Shown piece after piece: positions 46,652 through 55,353 of a stretch of DNA of 64,000 nucleotides. How positions within the stretch are numbered: the first letter of the stretch is position 1; each line of letters begins with the position of its first letter. The position numbers and the translations under genes were made by a program. A model generated the notes under the pieces. That model searched no databases, was not told the origin of the DNA, and was given only the letters and a program-made list of their open reading frames with translations. The DNA comes from Haliscomenobacter sp. (lineage in GTDB: Bacteria > Bacteroidota > Bacteroidia > Chitinophagales > Saprospiraceae). The stretch lies in assembly GCA_016713275.1 (NCBI GenBank), contig JADJPL010000006.1, positions 186,001 to 250,000 of the forward strand, written 5' to 3'.

Positions 46652-46846
46652 TTAAAAGACTGGTAACTGGATGATAAACTCTGTTTTTGCATTGAAGGTA
46701 TTGTACTTCGCCCGCCAGCCATGATAGGCCATCCGCAGGTATTCATCCGCCAGGGTGTTAATATCCGTAGGCACGCGATGCATCGCGTCTCTGCTTTTCT
46801 GTTCAGCGAATCCCGTCATTTTTTGGTCATTAACAGGGTTAGGCAA
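46652..46846 (-). pseudogene. histidine kinase internal remnant
   Basis: On the minus strand the frame reads SRDAMHRVPTDINTLADEYL and AYHGWRAKYNTFNAKTEF, then ends IIQLPVF. It joins the segment between HisKA and HATPase of the local kinase type directly to the last residues of a HATPase domain, so most of the ATPase domain is deleted. It carries the third copy of the GCGATGCATCGC palindrome (46767-46794). Confidence 0.8.
46767..46794. repeat. 28-bp palindrome (copy 3, diverged)
   Basis: GTAGGCACGCGATGCATCGC followed by GTCTCTGC sits in the kinase remnant. The inner 14 bases match the copies at 37440 and 42676. Confidence 0.8.
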
Positions 46847-46929
46847 AGAACCGTCTATTGAAGCGTTTGTCTAAACAGCGGGGTGGTTTTCGGAGTTAGG
46901 GCACTGATATTTTTCAACAATCAAACCCA

Positions 46930-47873
46930 ATGACCATGATGAAGACCATTAAGGCTTGGAGCGTTTTGCTCCTCTCGCTCTCTTTTTCCAACTGACAGCC
47001 TGCGAAAAGGAGGATTCCGAAACGCCGGCTACCGAACAGACGATCGTAGAGATCGCCGCAAAGGACCCTCAGTTCTCTACCTTGGTTGCTGCGCTGAAGC
47101 GCGTGAAGCTCGACGCTACCCTGCAGGGCGCCGGCCCGTTCACTGTATTTGCCCCGACCAACGCAGCGTTTACCGCCCTTGGGGTGGATCTTGCCACCGT
47201 CAGCGATCAAGCGTTGACGGAGATCTTACTGTACCACGTGCTTGGAGCCACTGTAAAAGCGGGTGATATCAAAGATGGGCAGACCTATGTCTCCACGGCA
47301 GCCGCAACCGGACCAGGAGGCGCCGCGCTTTCCGTACTGATTGAGAAGTCCGGCGCAGGAGTGAAGCTCAATGCAACCGCCAGCGTCACCACGGCGGACA
47401 TTGTAGCAAAGAATGGGGTCATCCATGTGATCGACAAGGTAATTACGCCTTTGGATGTAGTGGGCCATGCCGCTGCCAACAGCAACTTTACGTCGCTGGT
47501 CGGCGCCCTGGGCAGTGCATCCGGCGATCTGGTGAACGTCCTGAAGGGAACAGGCCCTTTCACGGTGTTTGCTCCTTTAAACAGCGCCTTCGCGGCTATT
47601 TCCAGCACGGTGGCTACGCTTAATGCGGATCAGCTGTCCAAAGTGCTGACCTATCATGTCGTTTCCGGCGCCAACGTGCGGTCCTCTACCCTGACCAATG
47701 GGCAGCAAGTGACCACCGTGAACGGAGAGCAGTTTACGGTGAATATTTCGGGCAGCACGGTGACCCTGAAAGATGCTAAAGGTGGCTCTGCCGGCGTTGT
47801 TCTGGTCGATGTACAAGCCAAGAATGGTGTCATCCACGTTCTTTCCTCGGTGTTGATTCCTGCTAAGCTGTAG
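46930..47873 (+). CDS. lipoprotein with two fasciclin (FAS1) domains (one frameshift)
   Basis: Repaired, ~314 residues. ATG 46930 starts MTMMKTIKAWSVLLLSLSF; one T added to the T run near 46985 joins it to FQLTACEKEDSE, giving the lipobox Cys. Two FAS1 domains follow with the family's TVFAPTNAAF and TVFAPLNSAF H1 motifs and YHVLGATVKAGDI/YHVVSGANVRSS H2-like motifs. Fasciclin proteins mediate adhesion and often lie near SusC/D genes in Bacteroidota. It is likely a surface adhesin; a strong terminator follows. Confidence 0.9.
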
Positions 47874-47902
47874 TCTGGGATTCGGTACACGCACGAAATG
47901 AT

Positions 47903-47937
47903 TCGCCCCTGGATGGCATGTTGCCATCCAGGGGCGA
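47903..47937 (+). terminator. rho-independent terminator of the fasciclin gene
   Basis: Perfect 16-bp arms (47903-47918 and 47922-47937) enclose a TGT loop, and TTTTGTTT follows. Confidence 0.85.
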
Positions 47938-47957
47938 TTTTGTTTCTGCTCCCTTGG

Positions 47958-47986
47958 GGCTACCAACGTTGGGCCTCTCCGAGGCC
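47958..47986. repeat. dispersed palindromic repeat, copy 3 (inverted)
   Basis: Inverse complement of the 29-base element at 3535-3563 and 4649-4677 with one change, 44 kb away from them. Confidence 0.8.
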
Positions 47987-47997
47987 GGTAATTTTTC

Positions 47998-48139
<142 letters not shown>

Positions 48140-48180
48140 AAATTTTGGCTATGGGAAAGTGAATTTTTGCATGTCCCCAT

Positions 48181-48214
48181 TTTGCGCTTATCCGGATTTG
48201 GGGTAGTAGATTTG
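48181..48214 (+). promoter_or_regulatory. Bacteroidota-type promoter of susC
   Basis: TTTG at 48181-48184, 22 bases, then TAGATTTG at 48207-48214 matches the -33/-7 pattern, with a slightly long spacer. Confidence 0.55.
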
Positions 48215-48258
48215 ATCAATACTTGAAAGATTATTTCGAATAACGAAATTTTGTGTTT

Positions 48259-51200
48259 ATGAAACTGAAAAAAATCGGCAAATCTTTTGGATTGCTGCTA
48301 TTCGCTTTGCTGGGGCCGGCTTTTCTTTTTGCCCAGCAAACCATTCGGGGGACGGTCGTCTCCACCGACCGGGAGCCCCTGATCGGCGTAACCATTCAGG
48401 TCAAAGGGACCAGCGACGGGACCATAACCGATCTGGACGGCAAGTATGAGATCAGCGCTACCCCCCAGGACATCCTGGTCGTTTCCTACACCGGGTATGC
48501 CACCCAGGAAATCCCCGTGGGAACCCAGACCGAAATCAATGTGACCCTGGAAGTCAGCGAAGTGCTGCTGGAAGAAGTCGTGGTTATCGGGTACGGGTCG
48601 ATCAAAAAGTCGGACCTTACCGGCTCGGTAGCTTCCCTTTCCGGGCGGCAAGTCGCCCAAATCCCCATCTCGAACGCGGCCCAGGCTATTACCGGCCGGC
48701 TTCCTGGCGTGAATGTACTTACGACCGACGGATCGCCGGATGCGGAGGTCGTCATCCGCGTGCGCGGGGGCGGCTCGATTACCCAGGACAACTCCCCCCT
48801 GTATGTGGTGGACGGATTTATCGTGAACAGTATCCGGGACATTCCTCCCTCCGACATCGAGAGCATCAGCGTGCTGAAAGACGCTTCGGCAACCGCGATT
48901 TACGGCGCCCAGGCTTCCAACGGCGTTATCCTCATCACGACGAAAAAACCCGTAGCCGGCAAGATCGCGGTTTCGTACAACGGGTTCGCTCAATTCAAGA
49001 CCCTTCCGGAAGACCGCCGCTACGAAGTGCTGTCGCCTTATGAGTTTGTTTTGGCCAATTACGAAATGGCCCGCCTTCGTTCTACTGCCGATTTGAACAA
49101 TTTTGAAAAATTCTTCGGCAAGTACGACGACCTCGAACTGTATCAGCAACGAGCCGGTACCGACTGGCAGGAAGAATTGTTCGGCGATCCGCAGCTCTCT
49201 CAATACCACAACGTCAGCCTCAGCGGCGGAAATGCGCAGACCAAGCTGAGCCTGAGCTTTACCAACAACACCGATGAGGGCTTGCTGATCGGCTCCGGGT
49301 TCCAGCGCAACGTCATTAACTTCAAGCTGGATCAAAGCCTGGGCGAAAAGCTCAGCTTTGAAGCAACGGCGCGTATCAATAAAACCGTGGTCGACGGCGC
49401 CGGCACCTCCGGTTCGGCGCAGGTCAACATCAAAGACGCCGTTCAAACCCGCCCGGTGAACGGGATTGCCGACGACCTGGTGATCGATTTGAATTCTATC
49501 GATCCCAACGACGACTATCAGTCGTTCCTGCGCGGCCTCGTTAACCCAACCGAATTGGTTAAACAAGACTGGAGGAAGCGCACGACGTTCGACTACGTCT
49601 TCAACACCGCGTTGGGCTGGAACCCCCTGCGCAACCTGAATCTTAAAACGACGTTCACCACCTCCAAGCAATTCGATAACAGCCTTCGCTATTACGGCCC
49701 CTTAACAGGCGAGTCCTTTAATAACGGCGGCAGCTTGCCGCTGGGCGAAAAAACCGAACGCGAGAGCTTCTCTTACCGCTGGTTGAACACCGTTTCCTAT
49801 AAGCTGGAGAATACCGGCGCGCATGACGTAGACTTCCTGGCAGGGCACGAGATTTATTCCAATGGCGGAACCTACGACTTCGTTCGCTCAGAAGATTTCC
49901 GCTTGTCCATTACTCCGGAAGAATTGTTTGCCAATATGACCTTCGGACGGACAGACCGGCACGAAACGGCGGAACTGACCAACGCGAACCGCCTTTCCTT
50001 CTTTGGCCGCGCCAACTACCAGTTCAGAAACCGCTACATTTTTACGGCTACCTTCCGGTCGGATGCTTCCAGTAAGTTTTCCAAAGACAACCGCGTGGGC
50101 ATCTTCCCGGCCTTCGCGTTGGGATGGAAACTTTCCGAAGAGGGATTCCTCAAGGATGTCGATTTCATCAATGAGTTGAAACTCCGCGCCAGCTACGGCG
50201 AAACCGGGAACGACCGGATCGATGCGACCGCAACCCAGTTTCTATTCCAGGCTTCCACCCTCCGCGGCCCGGGGTTCAACAACGTCGACAACGTGTACTA
50301 CACACCTACCGGATCGACTCTCTACAACCCGGACGTGAAATGGGAAACCACCGTCAACCGCAACGTGGGCTTGGACTTCACGGTGTTTGATGGCCGGCTT
50401 AACGGTAGCGTGGACGTGTATTACAATACGACCCGCGATTTGCTCCTGCAATCCGCTATTCCTTCCAACACCGGTTTCCGGTTCCAGTGGAATAACGTCG
50501 GCTCTACCTCCAACAGAGGGGTTGAACTGCAACTGAATTACTTCCTCATTGATAAGAAAGACTTCACCCTTTCCGCCAACTTCAATATCGGGATTAACCG
50601 CGCCAAGATCGAAGAACTCGACGGCACGCAGGAGCGTTTCTTCCAATCCAACTGGGCGTCTACCGACCTCAAGGACCAGGACGACTTCTACCTGAAGGTG
50701 GGAGGAACCCTGGGCGATATTTATGGCTATGTAACGGAAGGGTATTATTCCACCAACGACTTTTCGGGGTATAATCCGGCAACGGATACCTACACTTTGA
50801 AGGATGGCATCGCTAATTCGGGAGGAACGGTGGGCAACACCAAAGTCCGCCCGGGCTTCCTCAAACTTAAGGACCTCAACGGCGACGGCGCCATCACCAG
50901 CGCCGACCGCCAGGTGATCGGCAACGCGCTGCCAAAGCACCAGGGCGGGTTTGGATTTGAAGCGAAGATCAAAGGCTTCGACGCTTCCGTCTTCTTCAAC
51001 TGGTCTTATGGCAACGACGTGTACAACACCGGCAAGATCCAGTTCAACCAGTTCCGCCGCGTAAGTTATGGCAACCTGCTTACCACCATGAGCCTGGAAA
51101 ACCGCTTCACGTACCTCGACGTCGACGGCAGCCTGACGGGTACTGCGGGCGGCATCGTAACCGATTTGGGCCAGCTCGCCCAGTTGAATGCGGACAAAAA

Positions 51201-51516
51201 CATCTGGTCGCATTACAGCTTCGGGGTAGCGGGCGCTACGATCCACTCGTGGGCCGTGGAAGACGGTTCCTTCCTGCGCCTCAATAACCTGAATCTGGGC
51301 TATTCGCTGCCACAACGCATGATTTCCAAGCTGGGATTATCCCAATTCCGTATCTATGCTACCGGCAACAACCTGTTCCTGTGGACCGATTATTCCGGCT
51401 ACGACCCGGAAGTTAGTACCGGACGTTCTTCCTACTCAGGGCTGACCCCCGGCGTAGATTATTCTTCTTTCCCCAGAAGCCGCTCGTATACCTTTGGGGT
51501 GAACGTAACCTTTTAA
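48259..51516 (+). CDS. susC: SusC/RagA-type TonB-dependent outer-membrane transporter
   Basis: The 1,085-residue product has a signal peptide (LLLFALLGPAFLFAQQ), an N-terminal CarboxypepD_reg-like domain (IRGTVVSTDREPLIGVTIQV), the SusC signature LEEVVVIGYGSIKKSDLTGS, a plug (ISVLKDASATAIYGAQASNGVI) and a 22-strand barrel ending in SYTFGVNVTF. It imports oligomers across the outer membrane using TonB energy. ATG 48259 is preferred over GTG 48253. SusD follows after 22 bases. Confidence 0.95.
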   Translation: MKLKKIGKSFGLLLFALLGPAFLFAQQTIRGTVVSTDREPLIGVTIQVKGTSDGTITDLDGKYEISATPQDILVVSYTGYATQEIPVGTQTEINVTLEVSEVLLEEVVVIGYGSIKKSDLTGSVASLSGRQVAQIPISNAAQAITGRLPGVNVLTTDGSPDAEVVIRVRGGGSITQDNSPLYVVDGFIVNSIRDIPPSDIESISVLKDASATAIYGAQASNGVILITTKKPVAGKIAVSYNGFAQFKTLPEDRRYEVLSPYEFVLANYEMARLRSTADLNNFEKFFGKYDDLELYQQRAGTDWQEELFGDPQLSQYHNVSLSGGNAQTKLSLSFTNNTDEGLLIGSGFQRNVINFKLDQSLGEKLSFEATARINKTVVDGAGTSGSAQVNIKDAVQTRPVNGIADDLVIDLNSIDPNDDYQSFLRGLVNPTELVKQDWRKRTTFDYVFNTALGWNPLRNLNLKTTFTTSKQFDNSLRYYGPLTGESFNNGGSLPLGEKTERESFSYRWLNTVSYKLENTGAHDVDFLAGHEIYSNGGTYDFVRSEDFRLSITPEELFANMTFGRTDRHETAELTNANRLSFFGRANYQFRNRYIFTATFRSDASSKFSKDNRVGIFPAFALGWKLSEEGFLKDVDFINELKLRASYGETGNDRIDATATQFLFQASTLRGPGFNNVDNVYYTPTGSTLYNPDVKWETTVNRNVGLDFTVFDGRLNGSVDVYYNTTRDLLLQSAIPSNTGFRFQWNNVGSTSNRGVELQLNYFLIDKKDFTLSANFNIGINRAKIEELDGTQERFFQSNWASTDLKDQDDFYLKVGGTLGDIYGYVTEGYYSTNDFSGYNPATDTYTLKDGIANSGGTVGNTKVRPGFLKLKDLNGDGAITSADRQVIGNALPKHQGGFGFEAKIKGFDASVFFNWSYGNDVYNTGKIQFNQFRRVSYGNLLTTMSLENRFTYLDVDGSLTGTAGGIVTDLGQLAQLNADKNIWSHYSFGVAGATIHSWAVEDGSFLRLNNLNLGYSLPQRMISKLGLSQFRIYATGNNLFLWTDYSGYDPEVSTGRSSYSGLTPGVDYSSFPRSRSYTFGVNVTF

Positions 51517-51538
51517 TCCAACTTAAATCGAAATAATT

Positions 51539-53362
51539 ATGAAGACGAGAAATCTTTTCCTGGCTACCATGGTCCTGCTGGCTGTTACGGCCTGCACCGA
51601 CTTCCTGGAGCCGGATTCCATTTCCACGTTCGACACCAAATATGTTTATTCGAACGTCGACGACGCCCGCAAAGGAGTCAATGCAATCTATGTTCAGTTC
51701 GGCGTGGATGGCTTCCGCTCCCGCTTGTCGAACAACATGGCAGGCAACACGGATATCGAGCATTCCAGCGGTTGGACGAGCACCGGCGACCGCTATCAGA
51801 TCTGGGACCTCAACGCCGTTCCCGCCAATGGCGACCTCCGGCAATTCTGGAATGCGGCCTTTACGGCTATCCGCGACGCCAATATTGCGATCGAAGGCAT
51901 TCTGGCCAGCGACGCATTGAATTCTTCCGACGTACTCACCTCCCGCAAGATGTACCACATGCTTGGGGAAGCGTATACGCTGCGCGCCTATTGGTTTAGT
52001 ATGCTTACTTACTTTTTTGGCGATGTCCCCGCAGGGTTTGATGCGCCAAGAGCCGGACTCAACTTCTTCCTCCCGAGGGAGGACCGCAACGTTATCCTCG
52101 CCAAGGTCATTAAGGACATGATCGATATCGAGGAGAAAATGATGTGGGCCGAGGAGCTTCCTTATGGCATCGAGCAGGTGAGCCGCGAATATACCATCGG
52201 CTTGATCGCGCGCATGGCTCTGCAGCGCGGCGGATACTCCCTGACTCCCGAGATGAACATGGAACGGAAGAGCGACTACCTGGAATACTACAAGATCGCC
52301 AGGGATTATTCGCAAAAGCTGATGACGCTGAAAGACCGGGCGCTTCCAGCAGATTACCGCCAGGTCTTCCTCAACAACGCCAAGTTTGTTACCCCGGTCA
52401 ACTCGGATATTCTTTTTGAAGTACCCTTTGCGATCGGCAACGGCGACGTGGGTTGGAATATCGGGATCACGGTGGTCGGCGGCGCCACGGCGAAGCACGA
52501 CTACGGCTCCGGCAACAACTATATGGCCATTCCGCCAAGCTATTATTTCTCCTTCGATACGCTGGATGTGCGCCGCGATGTAACCTGCGGATTTTATCAG
52601 GTCAACGCCAATTTCCAGGAGGAATTCATCAGCACGGCCCACAACATCGCTCAGGGCAAGTGGAGCCGGTATTTCCTGGAGAAAGGCCAGGGCTCCAGTT
52701 CGGCCAAAGGGACTGGCATCAACTGGCCTATGTTGCGTTACTCCGACGTGCTGCTCATGTATGCCGAAGCAGAAAATGAACTGAGCGGCCCGACCCCGGA
52801 GGCCAAAGCCGCTTTCCGGCGCGTGCGCGAGCGTGCCTTTAATTCCAATTATTGGCCCGAAAAAGTAACCGCTTATATCGATCAGATTGCTCAAAGCAAG
52901 CAAACGTTCTTCGACGCCATCGTCAACGAGCGCGCCTGGGAATTCGGCGGCGAAATGATCCGAAAATACGAACTGGTCCGCTGGAACTTGTACTCCCAGA
53001 AAATGCAGGAAACCGTTCAGACCTTAAAAGAAATGGCCGACGCCGCTTTTACAGGTACCGGGAAGTATTCCGATCTGCCGGATTATATGTACTGGAAACG
53101 GGATGAGAAAGGAAAGTTTGTCATCCTGAACCCCAACCGCAAAATCCTCGAAGCCCCGGACGATACCTGGATTCGAAAGTCCTTCCTGCTGAGTTTGCAC
53201 AGCGATGTGACGACCTATGCGGAGTGGATCACCAAGGACTGGAAGCCCTATTACGACGGCCCAAAACCGGGCGTAGCGCGGTACATCTTCCCGATTCCCC
53301 AGGAAGCGATCACCAACAGCCAGGGCACTTTGAAAAACGAATGGTATTTGTTCTCTTTTTAA
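51539..53362 (+). CDS. susD: SusD/RagB-type surface lipoprotein
   Basis: The 607-residue lipoprotein has lipobox LLAVTAC. It has the family's N-terminal DDARKGVNAIYVQF, the TPR-like core (YTLRAYWFSMLTYFFGDVPA) and the C-terminal NERAWEFGGEMIRKYELVRWN block. It caps the SusC barrel at the cell surface and binds the substrate. The length is normal to long for the family. The substrate is unknown, since no glycoside hydrolase is next to it. Confidence 0.95.
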   Translation: MKTRNLFLATMVLLAVTACTDFLEPDSISTFDTKYVYSNVDDARKGVNAIYVQFGVDGFRSRLSNNMAGNTDIEHSSGWTSTGDRYQIWDLNAVPANGDLRQFWNAAFTAIRDANIAIEGILASDALNSSDVLTSRKMYHMLGEAYTLRAYWFSMLTYFFGDVPAGFDAPRAGLNFFLPREDRNVILAKVIKDMIDIEEKMMWAEELPYGIEQVSREYTIGLIARMALQRGGYSLTPEMNMERKSDYLEYYKIARDYSQKLMTLKDRALPADYRQVFLNNAKFVTPVNSDILFEVPFAIGNGDVGWNIGITVVGGATAKHDYGSGNNYMAIPPSYYFSFDTLDVRRDVTCGFYQVNANFQEEFISTAHNIAQGKWSRYFLEKGQGSSSAKGTGINWPMLRYSDVLLMYAEAENELSGPTPEAKAAFRRVRERAFNSNYWPEKVTAYIDQIAQSKQTFFDAIVNERAWEFGGEMIRKYELVRWNLYSQKMQETVQTLKEMADAAFTGTGKYSDLPDYMYWKRDEKGKFVILNPNRKILEAPDDTWIRKSFLLSLHSDVTTYAEWITKDWKPYYDGPKPGVARYIFPIPQEAITNSQGTLKNEWYLFSF

Positions 53363-53399
53363 TTTACCCGAGTCAAGAAACGTTCAAAAACGCATTAAC

Positions 53400-55070
53400 A
53401 TGAAAAAATTCAAATATTATCCATCTAAAGCGTTACTGCTCTTGTTCACCGGGGTGCTTCTCGTGCTGGGATCCTGCGAAGAAGAGGAGATCTTTGAAGA
53501 AACGCGCCTGTTCCGTCCGGTCCTCTACCAGGATTTGAAAGCGGAACTCAATACCATCATTGTGAATATGGTGCGCTTCAAAGAAGCGACCGGCTACACC
53601 GTCGAAGTGAGCCGGGATTCCTTCCTGACAGTTGATTATACCTTGAAAGTGGACACCAACTATTTGGTTCTCAATGAGGCGACCCTGGGGGCGGGCAATA
53701 CGCTTCTGTGGAATACCCTCTATCAGATCCAGGCCACCGCGCATGCCGCAGACCCCGCTTTTGACAGTAAAGTCTCCTTGCTGGGCAGCGTCCGTACCGA
53801 GCGCTTCCCTTCCATCATGAACATCCCCACTACGACGGATGTCATCGACCGCGAAGCCCGCGTTACCTGGAAAGTCCAGGGCGCCGCCGTGACGAAAATC
53901 CGGACGTTTACTACCGCCGATCTGGGCCTCAAAACCCCCCTCAAGGAGTTTGACGTGCCGGGGTCTGCCCAAGCGGCCGGCGAATTCATCGTGACCGGCT
54001 TGGCGCCTTCCACAGGGTATCAGATCGCGATTTATAGCGGGGAGACGGTAAGAGGCTGGGAAACCTTCACTACCAAGGCCGCCAGTATTGATTACACGGC
54101 GTCGAATGTGATCAACCTCTCCGAAAGCGAAGACCCCACTGCGGTAGCTACTGCCGTCGCTTCGGCTAACGACGGGGATATGATCGTGGTGAAACGAGGT
54201 GTCCAATACAATTTACCTACCGTACCGCTGGACAAATCGATCACCATCCGGGGCTCTCTGAGTTTCGCTCCGAACAAAGCGATCCTGTTTACTACAGGCA
54301 ACTGGAATATCGCCGCCGGCGCCACGATCAACCATATCCGGTTTATCGATCTCGAGTTGAAAGGGGAAGATATCGGGGGCGATTATGTGTTCAACCCGGA
54401 CAACAAAACCGATACCCGGGTTGAAGAACTCACCTTTGACGATTGCATCATCAACAACTTGCGGGGCATCATCCGGATACGGTCCAAAGTATTCCTCAAG
54501 AATTATACGATCAATAATTGCATCGTGTACCGGATCGGAGACTATGGCGTGTTGACCGCCGATACCGATGGGGCAGGGAATGCCGCAATGGATAACCTGG
54601 TGATTAAGAACAGCACCTTGAGCAAAATAAAAGCTTTCCTGACTTCGCGGACCAACTCCCAATCCATCTTGATCGACGCCTGCACCATTAACGAATTCGC
54701 CCTCCCCGACGGGATCGTTTTCCGCTGGAGGGGCGCGGTGGGTACGCTCAGCAATGTGCTCAATGGCATCACCATTACGAATACCATCTGGGGCCCCGCA
54801 TGGGACGAAGCCAAAACCGGCAAACTCACCGTGCGCGGCATCTACGCTGGCCTGGAAGCGACGAACTGGACCATGACCAACACCTACGCTACGTCCGACT
54901 TTGCCTTTACTCCCGGCTCGGAAATCCCCGGATTCCCGCCACTGGCGTATAGCAAAAAATCCAGCGATCTCTGGGTCGATGCATACAACGGATTGAATTT
55001 CAACATTAAAGACACTGGATTCTCCGGAAAAACGAACTGCGGCGATCCGAGGTGGCGCGTGAAACTGTAA
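53400..55070 (+). CDS. surface lipoprotein, DUF4957/DUF5123-like (right-handed beta-helix)
   Basis: The 556-residue product has lipobox LVLGSC. The first ~230 residues form fibronectin-III-like sandwich domains (EARVTWKVQGAAVTKIRTF, FIVTGLAPSTGYQIAIYSGE). The rest is a beta-helix with repeated short strands (ITIRGSLSFAPNKAILFTTG, LVIKNSTLSKIKAF, ITITNTIWGPAW). Such proteins accompany SusCD pairs, often in pectin or uronate loci, and take the SusE/F position. It probably binds glycan at the surface; it carries no clear catalytic residues. Confidence 0.8.
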   Translation: MKKFKYYPSKALLLLFTGVLLVLGSCEEEEIFEETRLFRPVLYQDLKAELNTIIVNMVRFKEATGYTVEVSRDSFLTVDYTLKVDTNYLVLNEATLGAGNTLLWNTLYQIQATAHAADPAFDSKVSLLGSVRTERFPSIMNIPTTTDVIDREARVTWKVQGAAVTKIRTFTTADLGLKTPLKEFDVPGSAQAAGEFIVTGLAPSTGYQIAIYSGETVRGWETFTTKAASIDYTASNVINLSESEDPTAVATAVASANDGDMIVVKRGVQYNLPTVPLDKSITIRGSLSFAPNKAILFTTGNWNIAAGATINHIRFIDLELKGEDIGGDYVFNPDNKTDTRVEELTFDDCIINNLRGIIRIRSKVFLKNYTINNCIVYRIGDYGVLTADTDGAGNAAMDNLVIKNSTLSKIKAFLTSRTNSQSILIDACTINEFALPDGIVFRWRGAVGTLSNVLNGITITNTIWGPAWDEAKTGKLTVRGIYAGLEATNWTMTNTYATSDFAFTPGSEIPGFPPLAYSKKSSDLWVDAYNGLNFNIKDTGFSGKTNCGDPRWRVKL

Positions 55071-55077
55071 GAAAGTA

Positions 55078-55110
55078 AAACGTTCAACTTTGAACGTTCA
55101 ACTTTGAACC
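55078..55110. repeat. 14-bp word repeat, self-complementary
   Basis: ACGTTCAACTTTGA repeats twice and each unit is nearly palindromic (GTTCAA/TTGAAC). It follows the stop codon of the DUF4957-like gene. Confidence 0.75.
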
Positions 55111-55118
55111 TTGCCAAA

Positions 55119-55269
55119 GGGGCTGTTTCAAAAGAAGTTTTGCTCAGGGCAGCAAAAAATATTTTTTTTCAATTTTAACAAAAAATTGCTTTGCAATTTT
55201 TTGTTAAAATTGAAAAAAGAAAATAAAATTTCATGCCAGAGGCAAAGAGTGGTCTTTTGAGACAGCCCC
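55119..55269. mobile_element. foldback MITE-like element, copy A
   Basis: The ends GGGGCTGTTTCAAAAGA and TCTTTTGAGACAGCCCC are imperfect inverted repeats. The centre holds perfect 26-bp arms (55164-55189 and 55193-55218) around a TTT loop. It is related to 63578-63734 and has no coding capacity. The transposase source is not in the window. Confidence 0.85.
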
Positions 55270-55353
55270 TTTTTGTAAAGCCCTTCCTTATCTTACTTGT
55301 TCTATTTTCTACTCCTTTTGTTTATTTTGCAAACCTCACCAAATAGCACGCCT

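Noticed and set aside
48298..52903. Long minus-strand frames opposite susC and susD
   Set aside because: They lack known motifs and lie antisense to well-supported family members, so they are antisense shadows of high-GC genes.
53400..55070. Pectate lyase call for the beta-helix lipoprotein
   Set aside because: The beta-helix is present, but I see no lyase catalytic Arg/Asp motif, and FN3-like domains precede it; a binding protein is the safer call.
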